From positions 879,624 to 943,623 of the forward strand of contig CAZLFQ010000001.1 of assembly GCA_964558975.1 (NCBI GenBank): a stretch of 64,000 nucleotides of DNA. The letters are read 5' to 3'. The position numbers were made by a program, and so were the translations under genes. Of the stretch, positions 35,866 to 46,423 are shown piece after piece (the first letter of the stretch is position 1; each line of letters opens with the position of its first letter). Source of the stretch: CAZLFQ01 sp964558975 (GTDB lineage: Bacteria; Pseudomonadota; Alphaproteobacteria; Rickettsiales; Midichloriaceae). The notes under the pieces were generated by a model. The model saw only the letters and a program-made list of their open reading frames with translations, did no database searches and was not told where the DNA came from.

Positions 35866-38226
35866 CTATCTTTTGGTATTTTCAGGTGGCTTATTGCCCT
35901 GTGGTTTTCCTTGCTCCCTAGTTCCCAATGCTTTTTCTTGCGTAGCTTGAATTTCTGCTGACTTATGTTGGAATCTACCTTCTCCTACCCCACCGAGCGC
36001 TTTAGTTCCGTAAGTATTTTCGATACTAGATTTCAAAGTTTTGCCTGCAGTTTCGATATCCATGCTTTTTCTACCTTCATTGTGCATAGCTTGATCCAAT
36101 AGTGCTGGGGCATTAAATGCCATACTCGCAGCTTGACCAATAGTACCATGCCTTGCTTTTGCTAGAGCCGCAGATACTTTGCTATAGGCTCTACCTGTAG
36201 AGGTATCAGCTAAACCTGTTGCACTAGCAACACCGCCTGCAGCAACGCCGAGACCAGCTCTGGTATAATTTATAGCAGTTCCTGCAGTATCCATAACGCT
36301 AGTTCTAAACGTGCTTTCCGCACCACCTGCAAGCCTACTTATAGGTGATAGCTGGGCATTACTTAGCGCATCAATCAATTGAGGGATTTGTTGCATAACT
36401 TTTTCGAAAATCACACATACAAACAAGAATGCAAATATGTTCAATGGGGTCACGCACTTATCAATCTCAGAAGGGTTTCTTGGATACCAGTAATAAATAT
36501 CTTTGAAATTTAAGAAGAAATAATCTCTCGTAAATATTGTAAATACATACTCCCAACAAACACCGTAACCAAATAAGTTTTCAATTTGGTTTTGGACTAT
36601 TACAACAAGCAATGCCATTGAGGCGGATAACACAATTAGCATCATACCACCAGCTATTAGCTGTTGTAACCAATTCTCAAATAGCTGTCTGGTAAACTGG
36701 AATAGCATCATCATTATGAAAATTGGCGCCGTAAATAATAAAACAGCAATCAAAATTATCGATGTAAAATAAAGCACTACTGCTCTTATTATTCCTAAAA
36801 ATGCGTACAAAATACCAATGTAAATTATTATAATGTATATCCAGAAATATCCATTGTAGAAAAACAGGCCCAAAGTCTTATTATTTATGGCTGGAGAAAC
36901 TAACATATCAACTAAAATATCATAGATTGATAGAGCAGTTGCATCTTGAGGTATAATAAACTTAGGTGAATCACCAATTCCTCCCCTATGATAAATTGTC
37001 GCCTGTATCACATAATCGCTAATCTCTTTCGCCCCAACAGTAAATAACCTAAATAGGTATTCATTGAAAAACTCCCAGCTAGCTGGTGAGATTAACATAG
37101 CTATAATCCCTACTTTCAACAGTCTAACTAACATGTCTTGGTGCTTGGCCTCGGCCATACCCATCATGAACATCAGTCCGTAGATTGTTACATAGAAAAG
37201 TAAAAATGCTCTGATGATATTAATCATTCCGGAATCACGCATTATTCTTCCGTACATTATTTCAATAATTCCTTTTTGATTATCGACTCTTTCACCAGTA
37301 GCTGATTTATATAAAGTCTGTCCATTCAGCAATTCGTCAAACTCTGTAACAACACTTTCAATGAAACCCTTCGGTCTGTAAACACCACTAACTATATTGA
37401 TGTTATACTGCCCAACATTGTCTTCATAATGCCTATCCTTAATTTGGAAGTATAACTTACCTTTGGCAACAATTTGGTCATTCTGGTTATTTACATCCCC
37501 TAGACAAGATGTGTTGTTTGCAGAGCTGGTACATTGTTTACTAAAATCAAGAATAACATATTTGCCATCATCATCTTCCTCAAGTGGAGCTAGTCTAAAT
37601 GTCCTGAACGAGGAATTAGGAGGGTTTTTTGCAATTTCCGCGGTGGCATTTGGATCAGAATAAGCGCCCCCAGCATCAGGCAAAGCAATTAATCCATATA
37701 AACCCCAACCATCAGATTGCTCACACGGGGTATTAGATTCATCTGGCCCTTTGTCAACTCTTTGACCATCACCATTAAAACAAATAGAGTCATTTGCATC
37801 AACGTCCTTGTTTGTCCCACCTGACCCAGAGCAAGATACAGGACCACAATTTTTATGTGGCCCATTAGGGTTTGCCTCATCCATACCCCAAGGAAACCAA
37901 CTTCCAGCCACATAAATTTTCAGCACTCCTCTTTTTAATTTACAACTTGCAGGGGGTGCTCCACTAGCACATAATGGATCATTACCCACACCTGTTGTGC
38001 GTAAATCATTTTCTGTAGATATCCAAGGAGCAACTTGATCAACCCTTGGAACTTTTCTTAAGAGCACTGAGTTTGTTCCTGATGCAGCATTTCCTTTGTC
38101 TGGATTTGCAGGAACAGAAAGACCACCACCTAAACCAAAATCACTAGCACCATAGCAGATTTCAGGACGATCATCCCCACATGAGGTTAAGAGCAAAGTC
38201 ATAAGAACTAAGAGTACTTTCTTCAT
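35866..38226 (-). CDS. virB6: VirB6/TrbL-family T4SS protein with lipoprotein signal (VirB6 copy, last in operon)
   Basis: 786 residues from the ATG at 38226, 1 base after the upstream virB6 stop, with GAGGAGG about 12 bases before the start. A longer frame to 38280 overlaps the previous gene and is unlikely. The N terminus (MKKVLLVLMTLLLTSC, then GDD) is a lipoprotein signal with the lipidated cysteine at residue 16, followed by CYGASDFG. A ~300-residue exported, cysteine-containing domain precedes a multi-helix VirB6 region (about residues 335-610) with SPASWEFFNEYLF. The hydrophilic C-tail ends in KPQGNKPPENTKR. It is an inner-membrane or periplasmic component of the T4SS channel. Last gene of the 14-kb unit. 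Confidence 0.85.
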   Translation of the reverse strand: MKKVLLVLMTLLLTSCGDDRPEICYGASDFGLGGGLSVPANPDKGNAASGTNSVLLRKVPRVDQVAPWISTENDLRTTGVGNDPLCASGAPPASCKLKRGVLKIYVAGSWFPWGMDEANPNGPHKNCGPVSCSGSGGTNKDVDANDSICFNGDGQRVDKGPDESNTPCEQSDGWGLYGLIALPDAGGAYSDPNATAEIAKNPPNSSFRTFRLAPLEEDDDGKYVILDFSKQCTSSANNTSCLGDVNNQNDQIVAKGKLYFQIKDRHYEDNVGQYNINIVSGVYRPKGFIESVVTEFDELLNGQTLYKSATGERVDNQKGIIEIMYGRIMRDSGMINIIRAFLLFYVTIYGLMFMMGMAEAKHQDMLVRLLKVGIIAMLISPASWEFFNEYLFRLFTVGAKEISDYVIQATIYHRGGIGDSPKFIIPQDATALSIYDILVDMLVSPAINNKTLGLFFYNGYFWIYIIIIYIGILYAFLGIIRAVVLYFTSIILIAVLLFTAPIFIMMMLFQFTRQLFENWLQQLIAGGMMLIVLSASMALLVVIVQNQIENLFGYGVCWEYVFTIFTRDYFFLNFKDIYYWYPRNPSEIDKCVTPLNIFAFLFVCVIFEKVMQQIPQLIDALSNAQLSPISRLAGGAESTFRTSVMDTAGTAINYTRAGLGVAAGGVASATGLADTSTGRAYSKVSAALAKARHGTIGQAASMAFNAPALLDQAMHNEGRKSMDIETAGKTLKSSIENTYGTKALGGVGEGRFQHKSAEIQATQEKALGTREQGKPQGNKPPENTKR

Positions 38227-38227
38227 C

Positions 38228-41200
38228 TTAAGATCGATCCTCCTCAGCTGGGTTTGCTCTTGCCTGCCCTTCTTGCGCAACTCTTTCCATCATCCTATTT
38301 AAACCCCACTCTCTTGGGGCTTCATTACCACGCGCTTCACCTGTCATTCCGTTAATAAAGACATTTGCTAAATCTGCGTCACTTACAGTGTTTGCTTTTT
38401 CTAGTGCTTTAGCTCTATCACCCATTTTTTCAAATTCGCTTATCAGCCTCTTATTTGAAACATTAACATCTTCACCTTTCAGATTTTTCACAGCCATGTC
38501 TAAAGCTCTACTTACTTTTGGGTAATCTCTTTTTAGGTTACCACCTTCAGCCCTTTCTAGTAAGTCGGTTAGTTTAGGGTGCATTTTACCTTCGGCTAAA
38601 TTGTTAAATACCATGCTACCTCTCGTAGCCTGCTCACCTTCTTTCATGCTTGAAAGCAAGACTTCTCTAATTTCCTGCCTGCTAATATCAGAGCTTTCCA
38701 GAATTTTAGCTTTGTTACCAAGCTGATCCATAACTTGAGAGAATTTTTTATCTGACAATCCACCTTCACCTGCTTGCGTAGAGGCCTCTCTTATAGCTGC
38801 CGCAAGTTTAGGGAAGCTCTTAGTATCACCCGCGACAGATCTTCCCAACCCGTACATACTACCCATAAATGCAGTTTTGGTATCGATATTTCGTCTAGCA
38901 TTTTCAACGCCACTTGATGTTCCTAAAACAGTACCTAATGGACTTGTAGCGCGACTTGCAATACCAGTAGTGTAGTCAGAAACATTGGCATACCCACTTA
39001 AATCAATACCTGTAAAGAAGTTTTGCGATACCATTGTGTTGACTAAACGTACAGAGAAATCCACAAAGACATACATAGCATGCGCAATAATGAATATGTA
39101 AAATCCTGCAGCTAGATTGGTAATCGGCGAAACTAAAACTGCATCATCTGGTGAGTGCATAGAGTTAATTGTTGTGAACCCTGGTATTATACATGTGAAA
39201 GGCAGCACCACAGGGAATGAGACACCAATAAAGCATATTTTACACGCTGTGAAGCCCAGAGCTGCATATATCCCTGCTAAGAATAAATTGGTAAATATTC
39301 CAACTGCCGCAATAACAATTACTGGTTGCAATGTGACCGATATAAGCTGGCCAAGCCAAGACATAAACATTTTACGTGTGTATTTGAACAATAAGAATGT
39401 GATAAATATTGGAGCTAATAATAACAAAATCCCCATCATTATCATTGATACCATATAGATTATGAATGCTTTAATTAATGCGATAGTGAATACGGCTACA
39501 CCAAATCCGATTGCAAGAAATACATAAAAGCCTAACCAGCCAGAAAAAATCAGAGCGCCAATTTTATACCAAAATGGCTCACTTGAAACTATAGTAAACA
39601 CCTTGTCAAAAAGTGTGAACACACGCCCTGGATCATTCCTAATTGTTTCAATTTGGGCATTATTAAAGTCAAAATCATTATAATTTATGACGTGAGATAT
39701 TAAGACACCTCCACCATCAATAAACAGACCGAATAAATAGGTATTAAAGAATTGCCAGCTACCAGGATTTATGAGGATAACGACTATTGCAAAAGTTATA
39801 ATTCTAATTAGTCCATCGCGTTGAGTAATTTGTGAAATACCAATTACGTACGAGAAGCCAGTCCAAGTCATGAACAGCACCAATGTTACTTGTATAATTT
39901 GAACAAATCTGGTTTCAGAAACAAAATCATTGAACATTTCTTGCACGATCCCTTGTGTATTTCCTCCACGACCATACAGATAAGCCTTAACATTTCTTAT
40001 AATATCTGAAACACCATTCGAACCAATAGTTTCAACATTCGCTTTTTCCACTTGTATGTTATAATGTCCATTTGTGTTTGCATGGCCATACATAGTAGGA
40101 ATATTGTTTATACTTTCCATACACACAGAGTCTCCTACTGAACATTGTGGCCCCTCACTAGATTGATCATAGACAGGTACGTCAATCATAAAGACTAGCT
40201 TACCTTCTTTATTCATAACGATAGGTTCATAACCCTTGAGGTTTTCTTCAGTTAGTTCTGTCCATGTAACGCCTGTGTTAAAGTACGGTTCGAATTTTGG
40301 CTTTTCAGGAGTTGAATCAGCTGTATAACCAAGTACAGCATACTTCAATCTTTCTCCATCTTCATAGATACAACCTTGCTTTTCTACGGTTACTTTCATG
40401 CCCCCTAAGTTATCATTCCATGCGCTAGAACCACCACTGCGTCTATCAAAATGCGTGATACCAAGCCTAGTATAGCGATCAGAGAATCCTTCTATTCTAC
40501 CTGAGAATCTAATTACTTGTTTAGTACTTGATATTTTACCGTCTTCATCAAGAATTGGAACTGTATCACTTTTGCCACTTAAGCCTCTCCAAGTTACTTG
40601 ACTATTAGCTTCTAAAATATTTCCCAAATCTTCTGGGTCGATAACCGAACCATTTTCCCTTGTGAAATCGCCATCACTGTTTTGTTTCACAATTGTCAAT
40701 TGACCGCCTGGTAGTGTTTCAAAGATAGAATCGCTATTGCCACCTGGATCCCAAGAACTCCCTACAAATGGCACCCTCATTAACAAATCCCATGTTTTGC
40801 AACTCAAATTAGCGCATGTTAAATAACCATTTTCAGATTCAAGAGTAATATTTACAATATCTCCATTTTTTAAATCTATACCTGTATTAGTAATATTGCG
40901 ATTTCTGGCACTCCAAGTTTCTGGCCTATTTGTTCTATTAGTCCATATGTTTGTAGAGCTCCAATCAGTAACTTGGGTAGATTGAAAAATTGGCGTAATT
41001 TCTTTTGATTGAGAGCCACAAAGAGATAGTCTACCATACCCTAAATTGGGAACAGACTTGATTTTAACAACCATTTCTTCATCAGGTTTCACTATAAAAC
41101 TAGACTCATAAACATTGTAAGTTAGAGAATCAGGAGAACCTGTAGAACCACAGCTTGAGTTTATTTTTACATTTGTTTTTGTTTGAATATTACCAGATGC

Positions 41201-41542
41201 ATCTTTGTACTTAAGTGTGTAGGTTGTTGTCTGGTTACTCAACTTACAATTTCTTTTGCACTTGATTAACTCATCCATATTTAGTGATGGGTCAATCCCG
41301 CTAGTCATCAAGCCACCACATTCTATCTCGCATCGCTCATGACAGATTTTCCCTATAGGTCTAACTGTTATTCTATCTTTTTTCTTGTCACCAAAATCAT
41401 CGCCAAAATAACAGTCATTGTATAGCCCTATACCTGTGCCTTCAGCATAAGACAAACTAGGAAGAGTTACAGAAAGCAAAACAGCCAAAATAATAAGGGG
41501 CGTAAAGAAAAAAAGTTTTGCTCTCCTTATCAAATTAACCAT
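38228..41542 (-). CDS. virB6: VirB6/TrbL-family T4SS protein, very large (1104 aa)
   Basis: 1104 residues: a Sec signal peptide (ends near SLSYA, residue 33), then a ~500-residue exported domain. This begins with a cysteine module (C44, C67-x3-C71-x3-C75, C95-x3-C99) after GDDFGDKKKD. A VirB6 polytopic region follows (about 550-860) with NPGSWQFFNTYLFG, then a ~240-residue hydrophilic C-terminal domain rich in charged helices. Classical VirB6 is ~300 residues and only the membrane region. Giant forms like this are typical of Rickettsiales. It starts 2 bases after the preceding virB6 stop. Its N-terminal module is shared with the VirB6 upstream of virB3. Confidence 0.88.
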   Translation of the reverse strand: MVNLIRRAKLFFFTPLIILAVLLSVTLPSLSYAEGTGIGLYNDCYFGDDFGDKKKDRITVRPIGKICHERCEIECGGLMTSGIDPSLNMDELIKCKRNCKLSNQTTTYTLKYKDASGNIQTKTNVKINSSCGSTGSPDSLTYNVYESSFIVKPDEEMVVKIKSVPNLGYGRLSLCGSQSKEITPIFQSTQVTDWSSTNIWTNRTNRPETWSARNRNITNTGIDLKNGDIVNITLESENGYLTCANLSCKTWDLLMRVPFVGSSWDPGGNSDSIFETLPGGQLTIVKQNSDGDFTRENGSVIDPEDLGNILEANSQVTWRGLSGKSDTVPILDEDGKISSTKQVIRFSGRIEGFSDRYTRLGITHFDRRSGGSSAWNDNLGGMKVTVEKQGCIYEDGERLKYAVLGYTADSTPEKPKFEPYFNTGVTWTELTEENLKGYEPIVMNKEGKLVFMIDVPVYDQSSEGPQCSVGDSVCMESINNIPTMYGHANTNGHYNIQVEKANVETIGSNGVSDIIRNVKAYLYGRGGNTQGIVQEMFNDFVSETRFVQIIQVTLVLFMTWTGFSYVIGISQITQRDGLIRIITFAIVVILINPGSWQFFNTYLFGLFIDGGGVLISHVINYNDFDFNNAQIETIRNDPGRVFTLFDKVFTIVSSEPFWYKIGALIFSGWLGFYVFLAIGFGVAVFTIALIKAFIIYMVSMIMMGILLLLAPIFITFLLFKYTRKMFMSWLGQLISVTLQPVIVIAAVGIFTNLFLAGIYAALGFTACKICFIGVSFPVVLPFTCIIPGFTTINSMHSPDDAVLVSPITNLAAGFYIFIIAHAMYVFVDFSVRLVNTMVSQNFFTGIDLSGYANVSDYTTGIASRATSPLGTVLGTSSGVENARRNIDTKTAFMGSMYGLGRSVAGDTKSFPKLAAAIREASTQAGEGGLSDKKFSQVMDQLGNKAKILESSDISRQEIREVLLSSMKEGEQATRGSMVFNNLAEGKMHPKLTDLLERAEGGNLKRDYPKVSRALDMAVKNLKGEDVNVSNKRLISEFEKMGDRAKALEKANTVSDADLANVFINGMTGEARGNEAPREWGLNRMMERVAQEGQARANPAEEDRS

Positions 41543-41544
41543 AT

Positions 41545-44010
41545 TTACCTTTTGGTACCTTTCGCAGATCCTACAGCCTTACCTACCGCTGAAGCAGCTC
41601 CGCCTGCAACTTTTTTAGCAGCCAGTTTACCTAGGATTCCAGCACCAAATGATATTGGCTTCAATCCTGCGCCAAGACCTTTTGAAACATCACCTAAGCC
41701 TTGTACACCAACTAGAACAGCCATGAATTCTGTTACAGATCCTAAGAACAAGTAGAATAGGAATGCAAATAATAATAACTTCATGACAGGATCTCTAATT
41801 TGCCCTGCATACGCAGCATCAACTTTTTTAGCACTACCAAAAGCTGGTATTCTTTCGCTTTCAATCAAATTCGCACCTAATAATGCAGGTGACGATGTAC
41901 ATGGGTCTACATAACTAATTTTCTCCATATTTTTACAGAATATGGAATTCACATCGGCACAAGCCTCTGAAAGATACGTGTTTACGCTATCACCACTATT
42001 ATTTCGTATCTTCAAGTCTCCGTAGAATACTGAATCAAATGTGGCAAACATTATCGCTACAAAGGCAAATAGTAATGCTGGATATATCATATAACCAAGA
42101 AGCATTTGCATCCATTTTTGGAACATACCTTTAGTCGGTTCGAACAATGCAAAGCACAGGAATATTGGAGATAAGAAAACTAATATGCTAATTGTAAAGA
42201 TCGATAAAATAAATATGTGAGCAAATCTAAACACGGTGATCATAACCATTATGCTATAAATCATACAACATATCGCTAAAGAAAAATCGACTCTCAATAA
42301 CCCAGCAAACAACCATGATGACATCATTCCTGATGTCGTATAGTTACATGATCCGAATGAAAGATAATTTACCACTTTACAGTCGACTAAATCCCAGACC
42401 GTAGTCTTTACTATTCCATTATACCCTTCAGTAGCAGCTCCGCCTAGTGCAGGAATATCTCTATTACCCAAGATATTTGAACCATTGAAATTAAAAAAAC
42501 ATGCACTTATAGGATCGTTCACATTTTGGGCTTCGAGGAATATACTGGATAGCTGCTCCGACACATTAAGCATTGATGGGAATAAGTTATAACTTGGGTT
42601 ATACCACGCATCACCAACTGCAAACCAGAACACCAAAGCAAATTTTAGCACGTACATAACTGCTTCGGCTCTACTTGGAGGCTGGCCAGCAGTCATAATT
42701 TTTATTCCTAGGAGTGAAACATATAGTGTTAGCGCTCCAATCACCATTATTCTCATTCTCTCCTGCACCACTTGGAAAAATGGATCTGGTCCACTAGGGT
42801 TCGCAGCTGAAGTTACAAAAATTTGAAGTAACATATCTTTAACACAGCCAACAACAGTACTTGTCAGATGAAGATCACTGCGTAGGAATTTGTTAACTGA
42901 ACTATTTTCCCCGCCTAAGTTCCTATTACCCAACCCAACCAAGTCATCTCTCGCTTTGAGCAAGTAAGCGCAACGAGTACCTCTGACATATGTTTGTATA
43001 AATTCGTCTGTGTTGAGAATATCTACAGGTGGGGCAACTGTCCCGCAACCTGCAAGCACTGGGAACATTGTGTACGGCGCAACAGCACATAGTCTTATTT
43101 TTCCTGTTCTAGGCTGCTGCCAGTAGAATGCATAAAAATGAATTGTTCCAATATATTCTTCTTGCCCAGCTTCCAGCATATCAAAGCTATGTTTAGCAGG
43201 CCTACAAACTGCATCTCCACCCCAAGCACTGTACCATCCACGGGAAATTTTTGGCCAATAACCAACAACAATTTTACCCATACTGTCCCTAATTTGAGTC
43301 AATTGTGCAGCATTTAAGCCCAGATTACATGAAGGTGAAGTGCCACCTGCATATCCGTACGTTCTACCTATTTTTAATGGGTCATTCGTTTGCCCACCCC
43401 CATTCCCTTCAGTTGGATCCCAACGTGGATCACAGTGGAACAAATATGGGATTTCATTGCTAGAATATGCTTTTCTATTATTACCGCCAAGTTTTGTAGG
43501 ATCAATGACTCCCGGCTTATCTGAGTAGCAAATATTTGCATCAGGCACATCAGGCTCTGGAAAAGCTTGTAATGTAACCTGTTCTGCCGCAGTTAGAACG
43601 TAAGCATTTGAGCAAACATCAACCATTATTGAATAATCAATTGCTGCAATTATCAACCCTATGCCAAACGAAGCTATACCAACCAAGCTATAGCCCACAG
43701 CTCTACTCACATTCAATGCAGTCTGGGTATTGCCTGTACTATTGGCATCTGTATCAGCAATGCCTCTGCCAATGTTTTTAGGTATTTGAGTATTCTGTAA
43801 TGCAGAATTATCAGAGAAAACTTTACCTGAACTAAAGCAATCGCTGTATCCACTACCTGTACTTTGAAACTCTTCATACTCTTGAAATGAATTGCCTTGG
43901 TAACCTTCATCAGGATTATATTTTGTTACATCTGCTAAAGCTTCAGATGATATAAACACTATCAGTAGTGCTATTAACCATATAAAATTTTTGTTAAGAA
44001 CGTTTGCCAT
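41545..44010 (-). CDS. virB6: VirB6/TrbL-family T4SS protein, divergent copy
   Basis: 821 residues with a signal peptide (MANVLNKNFIWLIALLIVFIS..ALA), a membrane segment near residues 85-105, a cysteine-bearing exported region and a polytopic VirB6 region (about 420-770). It differs from the other three copies: the PxSWxFF motif is replaced by VGDAWYNPSYN, and the DFGDK-cysteine module is absent. The short C-tail is lysine/glycine/alanine-rich. The position directly after virB4, with its ATG overlapping the virB4 stop by one base (TAATG), corresponds to the first VirB6 of the rickettsial order virB3-virB4-virB6. Confidence 0.85.
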   Translation of the reverse strand: MANVLNKNFIWLIALLIVFISSEALADVTKYNPDEGYQGNSFQEYEEFQSTGSGYSDCFSSGKVFSDNSALQNTQIPKNIGRGIADTDANSTGNTQTALNVSRAVGYSLVGIASFGIGLIIAAIDYSIMVDVCSNAYVLTAAEQVTLQAFPEPDVPDANICYSDKPGVIDPTKLGGNNRKAYSSNEIPYLFHCDPRWDPTEGNGGGQTNDPLKIGRTYGYAGGTSPSCNLGLNAAQLTQIRDSMGKIVVGYWPKISRGWYSAWGGDAVCRPAKHSFDMLEAGQEEYIGTIHFYAFYWQQPRTGKIRLCAVAPYTMFPVLAGCGTVAPPVDILNTDEFIQTYVRGTRCAYLLKARDDLVGLGNRNLGGENSSVNKFLRSDLHLTSTVVGCVKDMLLQIFVTSAANPSGPDPFFQVVQERMRIMVIGALTLYVSLLGIKIMTAGQPPSRAEAVMYVLKFALVFWFAVGDAWYNPSYNLFPSMLNVSEQLSSIFLEAQNVNDPISACFFNFNGSNILGNRDIPALGGAATEGYNGIVKTTVWDLVDCKVVNYLSFGSCNYTTSGMMSSWLFAGLLRVDFSLAICCMIYSIMVMITVFRFAHIFILSIFTISILVFLSPIFLCFALFEPTKGMFQKWMQMLLGYMIYPALLFAFVAIMFATFDSVFYGDLKIRNNSGDSVNTYLSEACADVNSIFCKNMEKISYVDPCTSSPALLGANLIESERIPAFGSAKKVDAAYAGQIRDPVMKLLLFAFLFYLFLGSVTEFMAVLVGVQGLGDVSKGLGAGLKPISFGAGILGKLAAKKVAGGAASAVGKAVGSAKGTKR

Positions 44011-46412
44011 TATTCTTTCAACTCTTTAAGTTTTTGGTTAAATACTGGAATCCAAATATTTGGATCTTCTCCGTGCTGCTTTCTTACTTCATCTAGTATT
44101 AATACTGTATCAGCTCTTCCAGAAAGAACATTGATTAAATCACCCATACCAGACAAATCAACACGCGCGATCACAGAGTCATTACCTTGCTTAACCAAAA
44201 AGAACCTACTACCTGGGTCTGTTGTCCTAATAAGATTGTGTTCCCGCTCGCTCAGCATAAAGGTTGTTCTGTAAACATCAGTTGCTTTCAAATTAGGCAA
44301 GAATATCTGAGTTGCCGTCTGCTGGATTAGCGTATCGCTAATTGAGCTTTTACTCGCATCTTCCACACTCTGTGTCGCAAATATCACAAACGTGTTAAGC
44401 TTCCTTAAGACTTTCAGCCAATCTTTAATTTTGGGTGCAAAAATTGGGTTATCAATCAAAGCCCATGCTTCATCCAGTACTATCATTGTTGGAGTGCCGT
44501 CTAAAGCTAAGTTTATACGATGGAAAATATACGATAAACAAGGCCCTAAGCTTGCACTATCTTTAAGCAACTCAGCCATTTCAAAGCCGAACACATTGGC
44601 TTTGCCGAAATCTATTGTGTCAATCTCATTATCGAAGATTTTTGCGTGCGAACCTTTCCCAGCCCACATACCAATTCTTCCAGCCAATGTACCTGGCCCT
44701 GCCATCCCCATAAATGGCACTATATTACTCAATCTCCTATCTTTAGGATCAAGCTTAAAATTACCGTTGATTGCATTAGTTAAAAGATGGATATCTTCTG
44801 ATGAAACCACTTCCCCATTAGTTGAAACCAACTGCTTCATCCAATCCAATAAGAATGTTCTATTCTCACCAGTATCTTCTAAAAGCAGTGGATTAAACCC
44901 ACAAGGCTCACCTGGATCAATTATTGTATACTGCCCACCAAGTGCACGTAAGAATATTTCTGCACCTCGATCTTTATCAAAAAAGAATAATCTACATTTA
45001 AACTTTTGTGACTGAGCACAAAGGAAGTTCATCAATACTGTTTTACCTGCACCAGTAGGACCGATAATTGTTGTGTGACCTACATCTCTAACATGGAAAT
45101 TAAAATAAAATGGAGTTCCTGAGGTTGTATCCAAAACTGTTACTGCGTCACCCCAGTGATTATTTTTTGCTTTTCCAACTGGGTAATTATGGAATGTTAC
45201 ATAAGACGAAAGGTTTAGGGTATTTATTGTAGATTTTCTTAAAACATAACCAAAGTTACCAGGCATCTGCCCCCAAAAACTAGGTTCTAAATTTGTTGTT
45301 TCTCTAACCCCAACACCACCAGTATTCGTTATTTCTATAGCAAGAGTAGAAATTACGTCTTCGAGTTCTTTCGCATTTTTTGATAAACACATTGCGGACA
45401 TGTGGTGCGTACCAAAACCAATCTCGCCACTCATCGCCATATCAAGAGCGATATTAATTTCTTCAATCTGCGATACAGCTTTATCTCCAGCTTGAGTCAT
45501 CTGCCTTTGCTGCAATTGCATTGCTGATAGCGCTTTTTGTTTGTTAGCAAACTGGAATGACTGCGTTAAAATAAACTCATGTGGCAACTGTAAGAAAGTA
45601 TCCATCATGCTTACCCAAGTCTTAGGGCCGTACTCCCTAATACTGACCATGCCAGCATATCTTGACTTACCATCAGGAGATTTTATCTCAATAGTTTTAT
45701 TACCAAAATAAAGTCGGTTAGTATTAAGCTGTGTGGCCATCTCATTGGCAGCAAGTGGGATTTTTGAAGATTCGCCCGCATTAACTAAGGTACTTAAAAA
45801 CTCTGCAACTTCTGAATAAACAACGCTTCCAACTTGCTCCACAGCTAAAACTTCAGGCGTATAGTTTTTTAACGATGTGACAACTCTTGATGTAGCTTCA
45901 TCTATTGCTTCACACGCTTCTCTCATTTTTGCATTAAATGCTTCACTATCAGCAGCACGAAGAATTTTACCAATGAACCCTTTACTACTACTCGCCCCTA
46001 TTGGTCTAACAATGCTGATATAAATTTCGTTAACATATGCGTCTTGGTCTCTGTGTTTATCAACCCATTTCTGATCAAGGTATAATGCAAATCCATCTGG
46101 CATATCAACACTTGCATAGTCATCTGGATACACCTGTTTTCTAAGCCTAACTAAGTGGAAATAAAAACTGAATTCACCGCCGCCTAAGCTTTTGAACAAC
46201 TGGTTTCTTAAAAACTTTCTGTTATCTAAATCTTCATCATCTGCAGTCTCAAACGAAAAACCATTTATTTTTATTACTTGCAGCAGTGAATCATCTTTCA
46301 ACAACACTGTTCGTTCATTAACATGCATTTTATACGGCATAAAATTGCTAGCAGGAAACTCATTCTTTGCTATGAATTCTTTGGGTGCTTTTGTCCTGAA
46401 CAACTTTACCAT
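44010..46412 (-). CDS. virB4: T4SS ATPase VirB4
   Basis: 800 residues, the usual VirB4 length. An N-terminal VirB4/CagE/TrbE domain is followed by the ATPase domain with Walker A (IIGPTGAGKTVLMN, about residue 450), Walker B (TMIVLDEAWALID, about 640) and the late FATQSVEDA and QIFLPN segments. VirB4 energises assembly of the T4SS and pilus at the inner-membrane face. It is 11 bases downstream of virB3. Both nucleotide-binding motifs are intact, so it should be active. Confidence 0.97.
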   Translation of the reverse strand: MVKLFRTKAPKEFIAKNEFPASNFMPYKMHVNERTVLLKDDSLLQVIKINGFSFETADDEDLDNRKFLRNQLFKSLGGGEFSFYFHLVRLRKQVYPDDYASVDMPDGFALYLDQKWVDKHRDQDAYVNEIYISIVRPIGASSSKGFIGKILRAADSEAFNAKMREACEAIDEATSRVVTSLKNYTPEVLAVEQVGSVVYSEVAEFLSTLVNAGESSKIPLAANEMATQLNTNRLYFGNKTIEIKSPDGKSRYAGMVSIREYGPKTWVSMMDTFLQLPHEFILTQSFQFANKQKALSAMQLQQRQMTQAGDKAVSQIEEINIALDMAMSGEIGFGTHHMSAMCLSKNAKELEDVISTLAIEITNTGGVGVRETTNLEPSFWGQMPGNFGYVLRKSTINTLNLSSYVTFHNYPVGKAKNNHWGDAVTVLDTTSGTPFYFNFHVRDVGHTTIIGPTGAGKTVLMNFLCAQSQKFKCRLFFFDKDRGAEIFLRALGGQYTIIDPGEPCGFNPLLLEDTGENRTFLLDWMKQLVSTNGEVVSSEDIHLLTNAINGNFKLDPKDRRLSNIVPFMGMAGPGTLAGRIGMWAGKGSHAKIFDNEIDTIDFGKANVFGFEMAELLKDSASLGPCLSYIFHRINLALDGTPTMIVLDEAWALIDNPIFAPKIKDWLKVLRKLNTFVIFATQSVEDASKSSISDTLIQQTATQIFLPNLKATDVYRTTFMLSEREHNLIRTTDPGSRFFLVKQGNDSVIARVDLSGMGDLINVLSGRADTVLILDEVRKQHGEDPNIWIPVFNQKLKELKE

Positions 46413-46423
46413 TTTTAAATTAC

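Noticed and set aside
44392..45015. A 207-codon plus-strand frame inside virB4
   Set aside because: It is antisense to the conserved VirB4 ATPase domain, whose motifs are unmistakable; no ribosome binding site or family match is visible for the antisense frame.
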